A stretch of 64,000 nucleotides of DNA from Patiria pectinifera (lineage: Eukaryota; Echinodermata; Asteroidea; Valvatida; Asterinidae): the NCBI GenBank assembly GCA_029964075.1, contig CM057129.1, positions 19,707,430 to 19,771,429 on the forward strand, in the 5' to 3' direction. A program made the translations under genes and the position numbers. The notes below the pieces were generated by a model that made no database searches, was not told the origin of the DNA, and saw nothing but the letters and a program-made list of their open reading frames with translations. Of this stretch, positions 10,870 through 23,968 are shown piece by piece. Positions within the stretch are counted from its first letter, which is position 1. Every line of letters starts with the position of its first letter.

Positions 10870-11770
10870 TTCCGTATCAAACCCCGGTCTCCACAAGGCA
10901 GCATTTTTAAAAACAAAGGAACAAAGCGTTGTCTCCACAAGGATACAAACTTGAGAGTGCGTGTTCCCTCTTGTTGCACAAGGCAATATCTACTACGGCA
11001 CCTCACAAAATGAACAGGATACTCAATTCAGTTTTAAAGTACTTTGGCAAAATTTGACCTTAAAACGGTTTTATTTTGATATATGATGACGCCATGGTGA
11101 CGTCACCAAAAAAAACCGGCTCATCTTTGGACAAGGGTTTATGTTTGCACAGTGTTTCTTATTCATCTCTTTTACCGTTTAATTTTTCCAGTTTATATTC
11201 CTATATTATCGTTTCCAGTGCTACACATTATCATTTTTATAACCCTGGACCAAATTGCAAGAGTACAAGCGTGACTTCATCATAACGTCATTGCATATCA
11301 AATTACAAGCGATTTAACTTTAAAAAAATTACCATCTTCTGTCATTTATATCTCGTGAACACAATTTACAATCACGTAAACACTTTTCGATCTGATAAAC
11401 TATCCCTTGATAAATTTGTCGTGCAAGTAAAGTTGGTTGACACCGAAAGGTCAGATACTAACGCAAATGGTATTTATTTCAAACCATTCAAGGAATGAAG
11501 ATAAATCCTTGTGTGAACACAAATGCCTTTTTGAGATGGGGCAGTCTTTATGACGTCATCCGATGAACAAATGAGCATCGGATGAATCCAAAGCGATGAT
11601 TAATTGTGGCACAAAAACTGATAGTATCACCATTTCTTGTTCTATGTCATTCGAATGATGTGACGCCATATTGAAATCCGATGTTTGATGTAGCAAGTGG
11701 CAAATACTACGTGAGCATGTACATTGAAGACATGAACTAACTCTTTGAAGCGCATTTCTGGTGCTGCATA
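10870..11770. repeat. Diverged remains of the 2.4-kb unit's 3' part
   Basis: 10870-11070 matches 6500-6665 (through ctccacaaggatac and cacaaaatgaacaggatact), and 11540-11770 matches 6735-6950 (through gtcattcgaatgat and tttgaagcg). The piece between them is unassigned. No gene is seen from 11770 to 12850. Confidence 0.6.
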
Positions 11771-12879
11771 TATGGGTGATTCCATAAATTAGGGTACAAA
11801 TTATTATTTACATTAAAAAAAAGTGTATTAATACCTGTTAGTATAATTAGATATTGACATTCCTCATTAGCCAGAATCAGACATTATTTACTCCAGAAAT
11901 GCCAAAATACCATGTCAAAACTCATTCACAGTTTCGCGTATAAAGGGGACACCAAACTAATTTCTGCTGTTTTTGTGATGATTCATGCTCAATTTGGTGT
12001 GTTTATTTCAAAATGTATTTTGTTTTGTCTTACCCAGGTAATACATCAATTGTTTATTGTGAAAATCACTTTGTTATATCACGGATCCTATACACAGTGG
12101 CCATTTTCAGACACCGTGTTAGCTAAAACGGTAAAAGTTAAAACGGTCGCTCGCCACGGGAGTCCCGTCGTAAAAATAAAACTAACGAGCGTCCAGACAT
12201 CGTTTTAAGTATAGCAAGTTCAACTCGAAGCAGTTTGTCTAAGTTCCTAAGGTCACGTAGAACATTCGCCTCGGCAAAAACCGCGCGCTAAAAAGAGCCT
12301 TCACTCTTCCATTTTTACAGTTCGCTACACGTGGTCTGAGCCCCTCACCGTGTGATGCGTGTTGCCATGTCGTGTTTGACATCGCAGCCTCGGCCGGTCA
12401 TATAGCGTGGAACGCGATAAACATGACGACAGTCACTTGTCCACCGCGGCGATTTCCCCTATTTTTTTTTTTAAAGTATCGTATCGGCCTTACACCATTT
12501 GTGTTTACATTTCGGTGTTATTTTCTGTACCTTTCGTGGTGCAAAATGACATAAAAATGTTCTAAAAAGTTGATTGAAAACAAACACGTCATTGAACAGA
12601 TTTCACTGCACTCAAGGTTTAGTGCATCAACTTGACAACTTGCCCGCACAATATGTCAGTCACGTGAAAATACACGTGTATTAACGTTGCAATATTGACC
12701 AATCAACGCCAAGGATTTCCTGGTAGTTGAATATATTAGTGTATTATGATAATAACGCTCCGGTTAGTGGTTGTTGCGTTGGCATCTACATGTTTGTCAT
12801 CGCATCGTACGTGTGTACGACGATCTTCGAGTGATCACGATGTGAAACTGGGACCATGTGGTCAGAAAACTTTCGGAAA

Positions 12880-13040
12880 TTGGACTTGAAGTTAGATGTT
12901 TGTAACGGTAGGAGAATTAGGACATTGTTTGCTTTATACAAAAGCGCGCCACGGAGAAGGCGTTACTCCGGGTCACTGCGCTGGCTAAAACGGGCAGCGT
13001 TCAGACATCGTACTAGAAGATCAACTCGTTCTGGTTATTC
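12880..13040. repeat. Dispersed repeat, second copy at 18282-18420
   Basis: Shares aacggtaggagaattaggac, gcgcgccacggagaagg and ctggctaaaacgggcagcgt with 18282-18420. A short motif, gttcagacatcgt, is further repeated at 12191 and 13120. Confidence 0.65.
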
Positions 13041-13369
13041 GCTAAACCCTCCCTCCGAAGGGGTTTAAGTTGCCGTTTTATTTTAGAGATGAACTCGATT
13101 CGGTCTAAATAAAAGAGCGTTCAGACATCGTTTTAGCTAGAAAGTTACACTGAATCATTCAACCGGTGTTTTAAGGGAATTTAAAACAGCGTCTGAGTCT
13201 TTTCAACAAAGGCCCAGACACTTAACCGCTTCACTGCACGCGGTGGCTATCAAATTTGCAGGGCTCTGTGCCCGATCTGGTGTCGAAGTCTGTCAAGCCA
13301 GCTAATTATATTTATGAATATTCATGATCCTACGTTTTTGGCCTTTATTATTGAATTCGGATAAGGAAG

Positions 13370-13750
13370 CTCATTAGCTTCAAATCGGCCACTATCAAGA
13401 TGAATTTGAATGTTGCGAAATTGGCCTGGAAAACCTATTTATATGGGGCAACAAATATCACAATGTCAAGACGGACACCAAAATTCATTGGCCTCCACAT
13501 TAAGTTATGGAATCACCCACATGGCTAATCAAAAATAGAATCAATATCGATAGACTTCAATGAAGTTAGACGGAGCCTCTGACGTATTTGGAGTTGATGG
13601 AACATATGCGTATCTAAAAATAAATGTTTTCATGGCTTTTTTGTCTTTGCACGGGCACAATAACATTCTGCTCGAGCTAACAAAAACATGGCTCGTGGCT
13701 ACACTGTACGAAATACTATTATCTGTATTATTATTTATATTTGTTTGCAT
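13370..13750. repeat. Dispersed repeat, second full copy
   Basis: Same-orientation copy of 1175-1500 with about 10% visible differences. 13750-14330 holds no recognisable feature. Confidence 0.65.
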
Positions 13751-14329
13751 TGAGATATGAGAGAAACCTTGTAATATGGCGAAAAAAGTCAGTATTTGAA
13801 GATGATCGAACAAGTGTTTCTATTTGTTTCCAAAACAATATGACATTGGCTATACCTTGTTGACGTAGCGCAGTGGGCCAGCAGAATCGCCTCAAAACGT
13901 GCCAAAATTCTAAATTAGTGAATGTAACATTTTAAACTTTTTTTTAACTTGTTTGAGGAAAGTAAGATTTGAGGCTTTGCATGGTGGAGATACTAAATAA
14001 TGAAAGATTTGCGGAAACACCATGTGCGAATAATTTCTCAACTAAGAGAATGGTTCTGAAGAGAACCAGAGGTATAAACTCGACGTTCCGGTCAGTATGC
14101 TCTGACCGTCTTCAGGAGATTGAGGGGAAAAAATATCCTGAAGAATAGTTTTTCACCCATACATGTATTTTATTTGTTGGTAAGTTTTTATAGTGTCACA
14201 TACCCCTGTGAACATAAAAAAGTGCGAAATCTGCTCTTAAAATGATATAGGGCCTAAGTTGCAACTTTGAAAAACGTGTTTTGATTTATATGAAGAAGAA
14301 AGCAGGCAATTTCGCAAAAATAGCATTCA

Positions 14330-14710
14330 AATTCATCTTGAAAGTGGCCGGATTTGAAGCGAAGTAGCGCCCTGCTGTCACTCCCGTGGTTCGTATTTGG
14401 TTTCAGGCGATCAAATTCGTTTTAAGATCTGACGTTTTCATCGATGTACAACTTTCATGTTTAACACATCCTAAATTAACATTATATCATTCGGTTGAAC
14501 TGGTCATTCAATTGAACAGTTTGTTTGTTTTCGGATCATTTGCGGTAGATTCTTATTTTAGTTTTCATCTCTGCGCATTCTATTTAGTGGTTTCTGCATT
14601 CAAACTATGGGAAACGAAGGCAAGATGCGAGATTTTATTTTTTTCACTTTTCACATGTTGTTTTGTGATTGGTTTCATTCTGTTATCTGTCTTTAATCTA
14701 AAGAAGTAAA
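14330..14710. repeat. Dispersed repeat, inverted partner of 790-1180
   Basis: Reverse-complement match to 790-1180. The 107-codon plus-strand ORF in it (14386-14709) has no recognisable domain and is read as a repeat translation. Confidence 0.6.
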
Positions 14711-14889
14711 AACTATAGTGCTGCGAGAAAATGAAACATCATACACGAAAGTCGACATATAAAAAATAACCTTATGCAATATTTAACGAGGACATCCTTT
14801 GCTCTCTTTTTATCGTGTTAATTATTACTTTTTGCTCTATATTATCTTCTATATTTAAATTCTCCAACCTTTTCCTCGATTAGCTTTCA

Positions 14890-16085
14890 TCTTTGCTCGC
14901 GTTTCAAAAAAGCTTGTTTTACTGGCGAATTCGAATTTTCAAACTGACGCAACTTGAAGCTCCTGCGAATTTGAATGACCCGATGTGACATTTTAATTTG
15001 AATGCATTATCTTTGAAATTAAATCATTGAAAAGTACAATCGCATGCCTTTACATTTCAATTTAACGATCTATTTAGTTGATTGAATGTTGATCTAAACG
15101 TGCATCCAAATTCGTGCGAAAACAGGTAATTCGTCATTAATTTGGCTGCCAAATCTATTAAACTGAGCGGGAAACCTTTATCAAAAACGACGAACATAGG
15201 GCTTTTACACGCAGTATAACAAAATCTAGCAAATATAGGTTTTCCCGCCAAACTTCGCAAATTTAGCATCCGAATTAACGATAGGTTCATTAAATTTAGG
15301 ACGAAATTGATTGACGAACTAGATCTCCATTCAAAGAGAAAAAAGGATCATTCAATTTAACTTCATGAGCACACGATGGCACACGTTTGTTATACAGAAT
15401 TGAAGAGTCAGCATTCAATTTGGAAAAGCATACAAATGGCGTTCAAATTCGCGCGACTTTCCGCGGTAAGCGTTTTGGGCATTCAATTTCGTGAATAGGC
15501 AAGCATTTGTGACATTTGTGTAAAATTTGTCATTTAATGTTAATTTTCTGATAAGTAATTTGTTTCGTTTTAAATGGAAAGAACGAACAACACCTATATT
15601 ATAAGTAAACTGAAATAAAACAGCCGAAAGGATATATTTATAACAGAAAGGATTAATAAATGAAAAAAGGAAGGGGCATGCAAAAAGGAGAAACAAAAGA
15701 TAAATGAAAAAAGGGAGAGACAAAGAAGTACTTAGAAAATAAAGAATTTAAGCCATCGCGAACACATTCCGAATAATTTTAATTTGCACATCACACATAA
15801 ATCATGCACATGTGAGTATGTAAATACCGGCGCTAACAATTTATGCAAATTATATTATGAAAGGAAACGTGTAGTTTACAAACAGAGATCTCTAATTACA
15901 CTAATAAATTGCCGTCGAAGGAAGAACATGGAGCATGATGTAAGACTGTAATGATTATTTATGCAAAAATTGAAAAGACAGAAAAACAATAGATCAATAT
16001 TTTCTTTGAATGTTAATTTTCTGATACGTAATCTTTTTTTATTTAATAATTATGAACAAAAAAAAATAACACCTAATTGAAATTA
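14890..16085. repeat. AT-rich region with recurrent CATTCAATTT motifs
   Basis: No gene is supported. It carries several CATTCAATTT motifs and an isolated end-like sequence TATAGGTTTTCCCGCC at 15235-15250, suggesting a degraded member of the 16086-17389 family. Confidence 0.45.
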
Positions 16086-17389
16086 TATAGGTTTTCCCGG
16101 CCAATTTCACCAAGTTTTCTTTCAATTTAACATCATTCGATTCAGATTGAAATTGAAAGATCATGCAGATCGGCATTCGACAATCAAAAAGAATCCTTCA
16201 ATTTCCCTATCCGAGCATTATATCGCCTTTTAGCTTTACTCGTCCCGATCAAAGATGCATTCATATTAAAAGTATCGCGTTGTTCATTCAATTTCGTCTA
16301 AACCATTAGTAAGGAGTTGATCGGGCATTCGTTTTCATTAATGGGCAAACATGTTTCACATTTTTGTCAAACATCTTTTAAGACTTCGTGATATACGTGT
16401 CCGTATTCCTTAGCGTAAATCATACAGCAAAATATCCAAAATTCTAGCATTTTTTTGTGCTAAAATAGCCATGTAACATTAGTCATGCCCGGAATGCCAT
16501 CACAGGCTTTCTAATGAGTATGAAACTTTGCGTTAGCATAAAAACAGAGAACGCACCAAAAACACCCCTCGAAATGGAAAATAAAACTTGCAAATAAGGT
16601 TAGATGTGACACAAAGATGTATTTTCAAGGTTTGCATTGAAAACTTACTTTGCACGGGCCCTTTTAATACGATAAGCGTTCTTTCAGACATACACAAGAA
16701 AACATTTAAGAAATAACGCAAGAGAAGTATTCCTGATGGTATAGGCCTACAACCATTGCCACTACATACGTATCCCGATGTCTTGCACGTGAAGAAATCG
16801 TCAACGTAAAGATGCTCCTGGCTCAAACGTTTTAACAAGTAGAAAAGATCAACAGCGAAAATTATCTTAGTCCCTTTCAGTTAATTATTTCGTTACATCT
16901 TGTTTCCCTTATATCAGTTAATTTGTAACTTTATAAATTTTACAGTCATCAAGATATTTTTTTTGAGATGGGGGGGGGAATGAACCTCGGAGAAAAATAG
17001 GAAAAAATATCTATTAAAAAATCTTACTAATTTAAATGGCTAAACGATGAAAGCGATTGCCCATAAACGAATAAGAAACGAAAGGCATGGTTATACGTTA
17101 TAAGCGCACAGATGTTCACTAATTCGAATGCGTTAACCGTCAAAAGGTTGCAAAGACTTAATTTAAGACTGCTACAAGTTAAGTCGTGAATGCACCAAAA
17201 CGAAATAGGCTGCCCGAAAATGAAAACGAACATTCAGAGCAAAATCTTGGCTGCCTAAAAATGAAATTGAATGAACCCAAAATGAAAAAGAAACCCTAAT
17301 TTGACCACATGTGCAAAACTCACGCGAAATTTTATGGCTGATAATGAAACTGACTAGAAAAATTAGGAAATTCGCCGGGAAAACCTATA
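16086..17389. mobile_element. Non-autonomous element with TATAGGTTTTCCCGG ends, copy 1
   Basis: The left end reads TATAGGTTTTCCCGGCCAAT and the right end reads CGCCGGGAAAACCTATA, giving near-perfect inverted ends that begin at a TA. The body is AT-rich, with CATTCAATTT repeated near the left end and its complement near the right. No transposase is encoded; short ORFs inside are repeat translations. Confidence 0.65.
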
Positions 17390-18012
17390 TTACGTGTCCC
17401 GATGTATTGCACGTCAAGAAATCGTCAACGTAAAAAAGCCCCTTGATCAAACGTTTAAACAAGTAGAAATGATCAACAGTTAAAAAGAAATTATCTTAGT
17501 CCTTTTCAATACATTACTTTGTTGCATGTTGTTTCCCTCATATCAGTTGATTTGTAACATTGTAAATTTTACAGTCATCAAGATTTTTTTTTTTGGGGGG
17601 GGGATGAACCTCGGAGAAAGATAGGAAAAAAATTCGATTAAAAATCTTACTAATTTCAATGACCAAACGAGGAAAGCGATTGCCCATAAACGAATAAGAA
17701 CACGAAAAGCATGGTTATACGTTATAAGCGCACAGAATGATGTTCGCTAATTGGAATGCGTCAACCGTCAAAAGTTTGCAAAGACTTAATTTAAGACTGC
17801 TACAAGTTATGTCTTGAATGCACCAAAACGAAATAGGCTGCCCGAAAACGAAAACGAACATTCACAGTGAAATCTTGGCTGCCTAAAAATGAAATTGAAT
17901 GAAACCCAAATGAAAAAGAAACCCCAATTAGACCACAAAACTCACGCGAAATCGAATGGCTGATAATCAAACTGATTAGAAAAATTCGGAAATTCGCCGG
18001 GAAAACCTATAT
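17390..18012. repeat. Duplicated right half of the same element
   Basis: Follows copy 1 directly and repeats 16766-17389 (from tcccgatgtNttgcacgt through gccgggaaaacctata), so the right end occurs twice in tandem. Confidence 0.7.
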
Positions 18013-18281
18013 AAAACAGCCCAAAGTTTATATTTATAACTGAAAGGAATAATAAATCCATTTTAAGTAAAATGAAATAAAACAGCCCAGAGTGTATATT
18101 AGTAACAGAAAGGATTAATAAATGAAAAAAAGGAGGGGTCATGCAAAAAAATGGAGAAATAAAAGATGAATTAATGGAAAGACAAAGAAGTACTTGCAAA
18201 ATGTGATAAATAAAGAAAATGAACCATTGCGAACAATTTCCGAATAAAATTGAAATTGGACTTGAATTTTTTTTTTTTTGA

Positions 18282-18420
18282 ACGGTAGGAGAATTAGGAC
18301 ATTGTTTGCTTAATAGAAAAGCGCGCCACGGAGAAGGCATTACGTAACTCCGGGTCACTGCGCTGGCTAAAACGGGCAGCGTTTTAGCTAAAACCGTTCA
18401 GACATCGTACTAGAAGATAA
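18282..18420. repeat. Dispersed repeat, second copy of 12880-13040
   Basis: Same order of blocks as 12880-13040, with a 6-bp insertion (tacgta) and an extra gttttagctaaaacc segment. Confidence 0.65.
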
Positions 18421-18491
18421 ACTCGTTCAGCCTACCCTGAGTCAGTGTTTGGCGGTTTGATTAGGGGAGAAATAATGAGATATGACCGTAG

Positions 18492-18821
18492 GAATTTCAA
18501 GAAAAGATTGAATTCTTCAAAGACAAACTTCAAAAACTCGGATACAACCAAGAAGATTTAGCCCTTCTTCCCCCAAAAGGCGAAACTCGCATGAACTCTA
18601 AAAAGCATGCCAAAACCGAACAGAATATCCCGCTGGTCTTTGTTTTATCCTACCACCCACAAATTAAACACCCAGCTCTGAAGCAGGCCCTTCTGAAACG
18701 CTGGAATCTGATCAGCGATAATGATTTTCTCGTGCACTCTTTGCGACCCAACGTACCCATCCTGGCATACAAACGACCAAAAAAAACCATAAAAGATGGC
18801 CTGGTCCGAACTATAGATTAA
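18492..18821 (+). pseudogene. Retroelement RT C-terminal relic, Penelope-like or related
   Basis: An open stretch without an upstream start encodes KDKLQKLGYNQEDLALLPP, then NIPLVFVLSYHPQIKHPALK, LLKRWNLI, PILAYKRPKKTIKDGLVR and a stop. The order PLVFVLSYHP...I...LL...W..L......PILAYKRPK.I.D.LV is typical of the region after the reverse transcriptase in retroelements with GIY-YIG nucleases (Penelope-like and similar). No RT core or nuclease is seen nearby, so it is a short relic. The family name is tentative. Confidence 0.5.
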
Positions 18822-18839
18822 CCCATCTCCACCATCCAA

Positions 18840-19715
18840 CCAAGAAAAAAAACTTGGATGAGGGGACCGTACAAATCCTATTGGAACTTCTTAAGGAACA
18901 GAACTAACATAATGGTAATTTAGGCATGGATTTCGAAATAAAAATAAAACATAAGAAATCCACTTAGTCTGATCATTACAAAAAATGCTAACGCGTAAAA
19001 TATTCTTTACCATCATAAGCAATAAAGTAAATACATATAAAAAATATTTAACACAGGGTGACTGATGAAGTGCAGAAAAAGGGCACAAAAAATATGCACT
19101 GTTTCCCCCGACACAAAAAAGGAAAAACAGGTGGGACGGCATATTGTCACCGGTATAAATCAAATCATTAAGTGAACTAGAAACAAAGACCACATGTACA
19201 CAAACCAGACGGTCCCTGCGTCGCCTAAACACCGGATGAGTTTTTGAAACTCCCGCTCTCCGGTTATCACCAATCTAATGGGCCCGCTGGCGAGGTATGG
19301 GTTGACAAGTTCTAACCCACCCATCACTGCAATCCAGCAGTGGTACTGATGTTACTCCCTATATGCGTATTAAATTTCAAAAAAGGAAAAAAACAAAAAC
19401 AAATACGCTCTAGGCAGTTTAGTCATATACTTACACCACAGGTATCCATACCAGTGCTTCTAAGTCTTGAATAAACGGAACTCTTCCCTAGCTGGTTGCA
19501 AATACAATGTTTTCAAATAGATTCATCAGCTCGCAGAGCCCCTCGTCCTCCAGTTTGATTTACATCCCATAAAAAGAAAAGAGTGATCGAGGAACAGCCC
19601 GGTTGATACTGATAGCAAATCCCATCTTCCTACCCTTTATAAACCCGAATTCACGGCGGCAACTTTCTTGGAATACTTTGAAATTTTCCAACAATTTATT
19701 AGTATAAACGATTTA
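18840..19715. other. Gene-free stretch
   Basis: No exon, repeat or RNA gene that I can support. The 113-codon minus-strand ORF at 18891-19232 has no recognisable domain. Confidence 0.4.
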
Positions 19716-21372
19716 TAACAGGTTTCCCCGGCCAATTTCACCAAGTTTTCATTCAATTTAACGCCTGGCTCATTCGATTTAGATTGAAATTGAAAGATCA
19801 TGCAGATCGGCATTCGACAATCAAAAACAATCATTCAATTTTACTATCCGAGCATTCTATCGCCTTTTAGCTTCACTCGTCCCGATCAAAGATGCATTCA
19901 CATTAAAAGTATCGCGTTGTTCATTCAATTTCGTCTAAACCATTAGTAAGGAGTTGATCGGGCATTCGTTTTCATTAATGAGCAAACATGTTTCACATTT
20001 TGTCAAACATCTTTTAAGACTTCATATCATACGTGTCCGTCTTCCTAAGCGTAAATCATATTTGATGACTTCAAACCGTACATTGACTTTCTTTCTTAAA
20101 GGGAATGTGCAATGAATTTTTCTCAGGAATTCTTTTTGCGCAACTCTGTGAAATGTAAGAAAACTACACATTTGACAACACTTTTTGGGTTTAATCTTAT
20201 TGCAAATTAATGTGCACTTCTTTAAGCATTTAAAGTTTCCATGTTTTTTTCCGGACTAACGCTGTTACTGTGATGTCATTTCAGGAAGACACTGTTCAGT
20301 TTAGGGTTTTTTCTTTCAAATTATTCATCCAAAATTTGCTAATTAAAAACATTTGTGGGAAAGGGATGGTAATTGGCTTCCTGCCATGTACTGACACATC
20401 ATATAATCACCAAATATATAAAAGAAATTTATGACGGCAAAATATCCAAAATTCTAGCAACTTTTTTTTGCTGAAATAGCCGTGTAACATTAATCATGCT
20501 CGGTTTTCTAATGAATATAAAACTTTGCATTAGCATAAAAACGGAAAAGGCACCAAACACACCCCTCAAAATGGAAAATAAAACTTGCAAATAAGGTTAA
20601 ATGTGACACAAAGATGTATTGCATTGAAAACTTTGCATGGGCCCTATGAATATGGTAAGTGTTCGGTCAGACATACGCAAGAAAACATTTAAGAAATAAC
20701 GCAAAAGAAGTGTTCCCGACGGTACAACCATTTCCAAACATAATTACGTGTTCCGATGTCTTGCACGTGAAGAAATCGTCAACATAAAAAAGTCCCTTGA
20801 TCAAACGTTTAAACAAGTAGAAAAGATTAACAGTGAAAAAGAAAATTATCTTAGTCCTTTTCAATTCATTCTTTCGTTGCATGTTGTTTCCCACATATCA
20901 GTTGATTTGTAACATCGTAAATTTTACAGTCATCAAGATATTTTTTTGAGATGGGGGGGGGGAATGAACCTCGGAGAAAAATAGGAAAAAATATCGATTA
21001 AAAAATCTTACTAATTTAAATGGCTAAACGATGAAAGCGATTGCCCATAAACGAATAAGAAATGAAAGGCATGGTTATACGTTATAAGCGCACAGATGTT
21101 CACTAATTCGAATGCGTTAACCATCAAAAGGTTGCAAAGACTTAATTTAAGACTGCTACAAGTTATGTCTTGAATGCACCAAAACAAAATAGGCTGCCCG
21201 AAAACGAAAACGAACATTCACAGTGAAATCTTGGCTGCCTAAAATGAAATTGAATGAAACCCAAATGAAAAAGAAACCCCAATTGGACCACATGTGCAAA
21301 ACTCACGCGAAATTGAATGGCAGATAATGAAACTGATTAGAAAAATTCGGAAATTCGCCGGGAAAACCTATA
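19716..21372. mobile_element. Same element, copy 2, with a nested ~385-bp insertion
   Basis: The left end ggtttccccggccaatttcacc and right end cgccgggaaaacctata match copy 1, and the interior aligns closely. Between the shared sequences gcgtaaatcata and ggcaaaatatccaaaattct it holds about 385 bp (roughly 20056-20437) absent from copy 1. Confidence 0.65.
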
Positions 21373-21871
21373 GTATCGCACAAAACCGGTTTGTCCTTGC
21401 TGTTTTCTTAGCCAGAAAACCATTTCTTTTTAAGAAAACACAAGTCTGAGAAAAACTTAAATGCATGCTGGCGGCCAAACTCCATTCCATTTAACTTAAA
21501 ATGTAGTGGCGACATGTATGATTACGCCCCTTCCTATTAAACACATAAAATTGGGGAATTGAAGAGACATGGTAATGAACCTCTGGCCCGGACTTCGGGC
21601 TTCCAATTCTGAGCATTTTGGATGCTATTGGGCTCGAAAGTGGCGCTATTTTCTTTGGTGTGGAGGGATCGTTTTTCAAGATGGCTACTTTTCCGCTTTG
21701 GGGTCAACCCAACAAAAAATGAAAAGAAAATGACACATTGATCATCATTTTTCTGTGTAGCTTGAAAACCAGTCCTGTGAGAGTATTTTTAAAAGAATTT
21801 TGAAGTATGCGCATTCAGCACTAGTGTCTAGTATGGGATTTGTTTTGCAGGGTTGCACCCTTATTATTTCG

Positions 21872-21960
21872 CTTTTGCGAATTTGCTCTTGCCGTGGTGA
21901 ATTTGCTCTTGTCGTGGCCCTTTTGCTCTTGCCGTGGCGAATTTGTTCTTGCCGTGACAC
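21872..21960. repeat. Minisatellite, ~21-bp unit
   Basis: About four units of the pattern AATTTGCTCTTGCCGTGGNG, differing at a few positions. Its presence explains the Cys- and Arg-rich ORFs there. Confidence 0.7.
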
Positions 21961-22484
21961 TTGTGGGCCACCTTATAGCTGTGACAATTACGTACAACCA
22001 AATAATGTCGCGCCTGATCGCCGTATGCTGGTAACGAAAACAAACTCCGAATACATATCTTCTTGTTTCTAAATTAAAAGACACTGCTTTAATTTATCAA
22101 GTAATCTTCGAGGCTTAACTTATAAATAATTGACATAAGTCATTGCAATTGGGACAACAAAAGTAATTTTTCTTGTAACATATGATAGGTTATTAAGTTC
22201 ATTGTTACAATATTATGATAAATTACCCCGCAGCCACTGGCGCCAATGAATGCCGTTAAAAATGGAGGCCCCTGGCCCACGGAGAATATTTCCTCCTCAA
22301 ATTAAGGGTCAAAATATGTTAACAAATTACGGGAAATCACCATGAAGTGTGGCTGCCTAAACTCAAGTTGACACTCTTCTCAAGGATTCATCGTAATCAT
22401 ATCATAGACAATTTGGTGACATTGTTGTCTGTCATTTCGCCCTCGAGACGAGAGTGTAGAAATAATTGTGTCCAATTTTCAATT

Positions 22485-22815
22485 AGGCCAAGTAAAAAAA
22501 AACATGTTTAGCGTCCTACCTTTTAAAAATAAAAAGGAAGGAGGAGGCCATTTTCCCCCTCCAAAATAGCCGCCCGACCGTGCTGTTTTTCATGATGGCC
22601 GCCAGCTTTTTTTTTAAATGGCCGCCGCTTGGACTCAGGAAATGACATACCAGCTTTATATGGGCTACGTGCAACAGACAAAGAGGCTAGAATGATGTCA
22701 CTGTTTAAAATTTATAATATTTTCGGTATTAAAAAGAAGAAGAAAAAAGGAGACTGCCTCCAAAAAAAGAAGCGGGCGGGGACGCTAACCATGTTTTTTT
22801 TTTTAAATTTGGCCT
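22485..22815. mobile_element. MITE-like element with AGGCCAA..TTGGCCT ends
   Basis: The left end AGGCCAAGTAAAAAAAAACA followed by tgtttagcgtc is mirrored by gacgctaaccatg, a T run and AAATTTGGCCT on the right. The interior has no coding signal. Confidence 0.5.
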
Positions 22816-23705
22816 TAGGTTTTACTCTGAAATTGTGGGATTTTTGGCTGCCTCCAGTTCCAGAGGGGCCAGCATATTATAGCCCCGCCCCCTAAACGTC
22901 ACTGACTTCCTGACAAGGCACTTGTGAATTAGACTTGTTTAAGTCTCACTTTCGTCAGTGACTGAGTATGAATCCGTGATCGACGCCAATGAGCGAGCTC
23001 TATGACATGTACATGTATGTCATCTAATCCGTATAGCGACATGCATGAGGGTACAGACCAGTAAATCGGTTCGAAATTGCCTGCGCCGGCCAAATCACGA
23101 TTTGCACGTCCTCAAAATCGTCGGTATTTGAGCATGCTGTGGGCCATGAACTTGAGGGTTTGTAAAAAATATGGCTGGAAGCCGTGCACAGGACTGGGAG
23201 CTTGCAGTTCTGTGTAATTTGGATGTAAGTTGGACCCTAAAAGCGCGCTATTTTGCAATGGAGTGTAGGCATCGATTTTCAAAATGGCGATGGGCTTCAG
23301 GACTATTTTCAGGGGTGATCATCTTCAGATGGAAATTTCTCCTAAAAGTCATCAGTTGACCCCCCGAAAATTGAAAAGAAAATGAAAGATGATGAAATAA
23401 GCTTTAATTTGATGTGTGTCTCGAACACCTTGGAGAGTTGTGAGTATTTTTCCCGAATTTTTGAAGTGGGAGCATTTACCATTGGGGTCTATGGAAGTTT
23501 ATTTACTGGTCTGCTACCTAGAAAAGACGTCTGCTTCTGCTCAATACTGTGCAATAATCTGCGGTTATCATGCGCACACGGTGAAGAGCCATTTTGAATC
23601 GATGAATGTATTTGGTTCAGGTTGCTCTGAAACTGATCGACTTGCCTTTACTGTATAATGTATCTTGTTTTTTTTATCCTCTATCTCCCCATATCTTTGA
23701 TCTAG
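22816..23705. other. Gene-free stretch before lectin-like exon
   Basis: Several overlapping ORFs of 60-120 codons, none with a recognisable domain; the 3' part of one is the open intron frame that runs into the exon at 23706. Confidence 0.4.
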
Positions 23706-23968
23706 TTTACACCCCGGAGATTGGTTACGAAAATAATAAGATTACGTGTCCATTGGGTAGACACATACTCATATATGAAGCATATCTGGAACCCAATTGG
23801 AAAACGTGCGGGTACAGACTCACATTCACCACCGACATGCAAATCTACTGCGCACAAAATGGGACCCCCCGACTTTGCGAGTTCGACCAGAACGAAGTCC
23901 TTGGATTTGATGCAGACGCCGACTGCTTCGACTATTTTGTCGTCGACTACATGTGCAAGTTCGACTAG
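23706..23968 (+). CDS. Putative SUEL-type (rhamnose-binding) lectin domain, terminal exon
   Basis: The acceptor has a long pyrimidine run ending gatctag (AG 23704-23705). The exon encodes 86 complete codons plus a split first codon and ends with TAG. The sequence has ITCPLGRHILIYEA, an inner TCGYRL, an IYCAQ, a PRLCEF, and closes with DCFDYFVVDYMCKFD. This follows the SUEL lectin plan: opening C..G..I.I..A, a TC, and a closing G...C...Y..V.Y.C. It has six cysteines instead of the usual eight or so and is about 15 residues short, so it is a divergent member or a different small secreted domain. Such lectins are secreted sugar-binding proteins, common in marine invertebrates. No upstream exon is certain; the best candidate is at 9869-9923. 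Confidence 0.45.
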
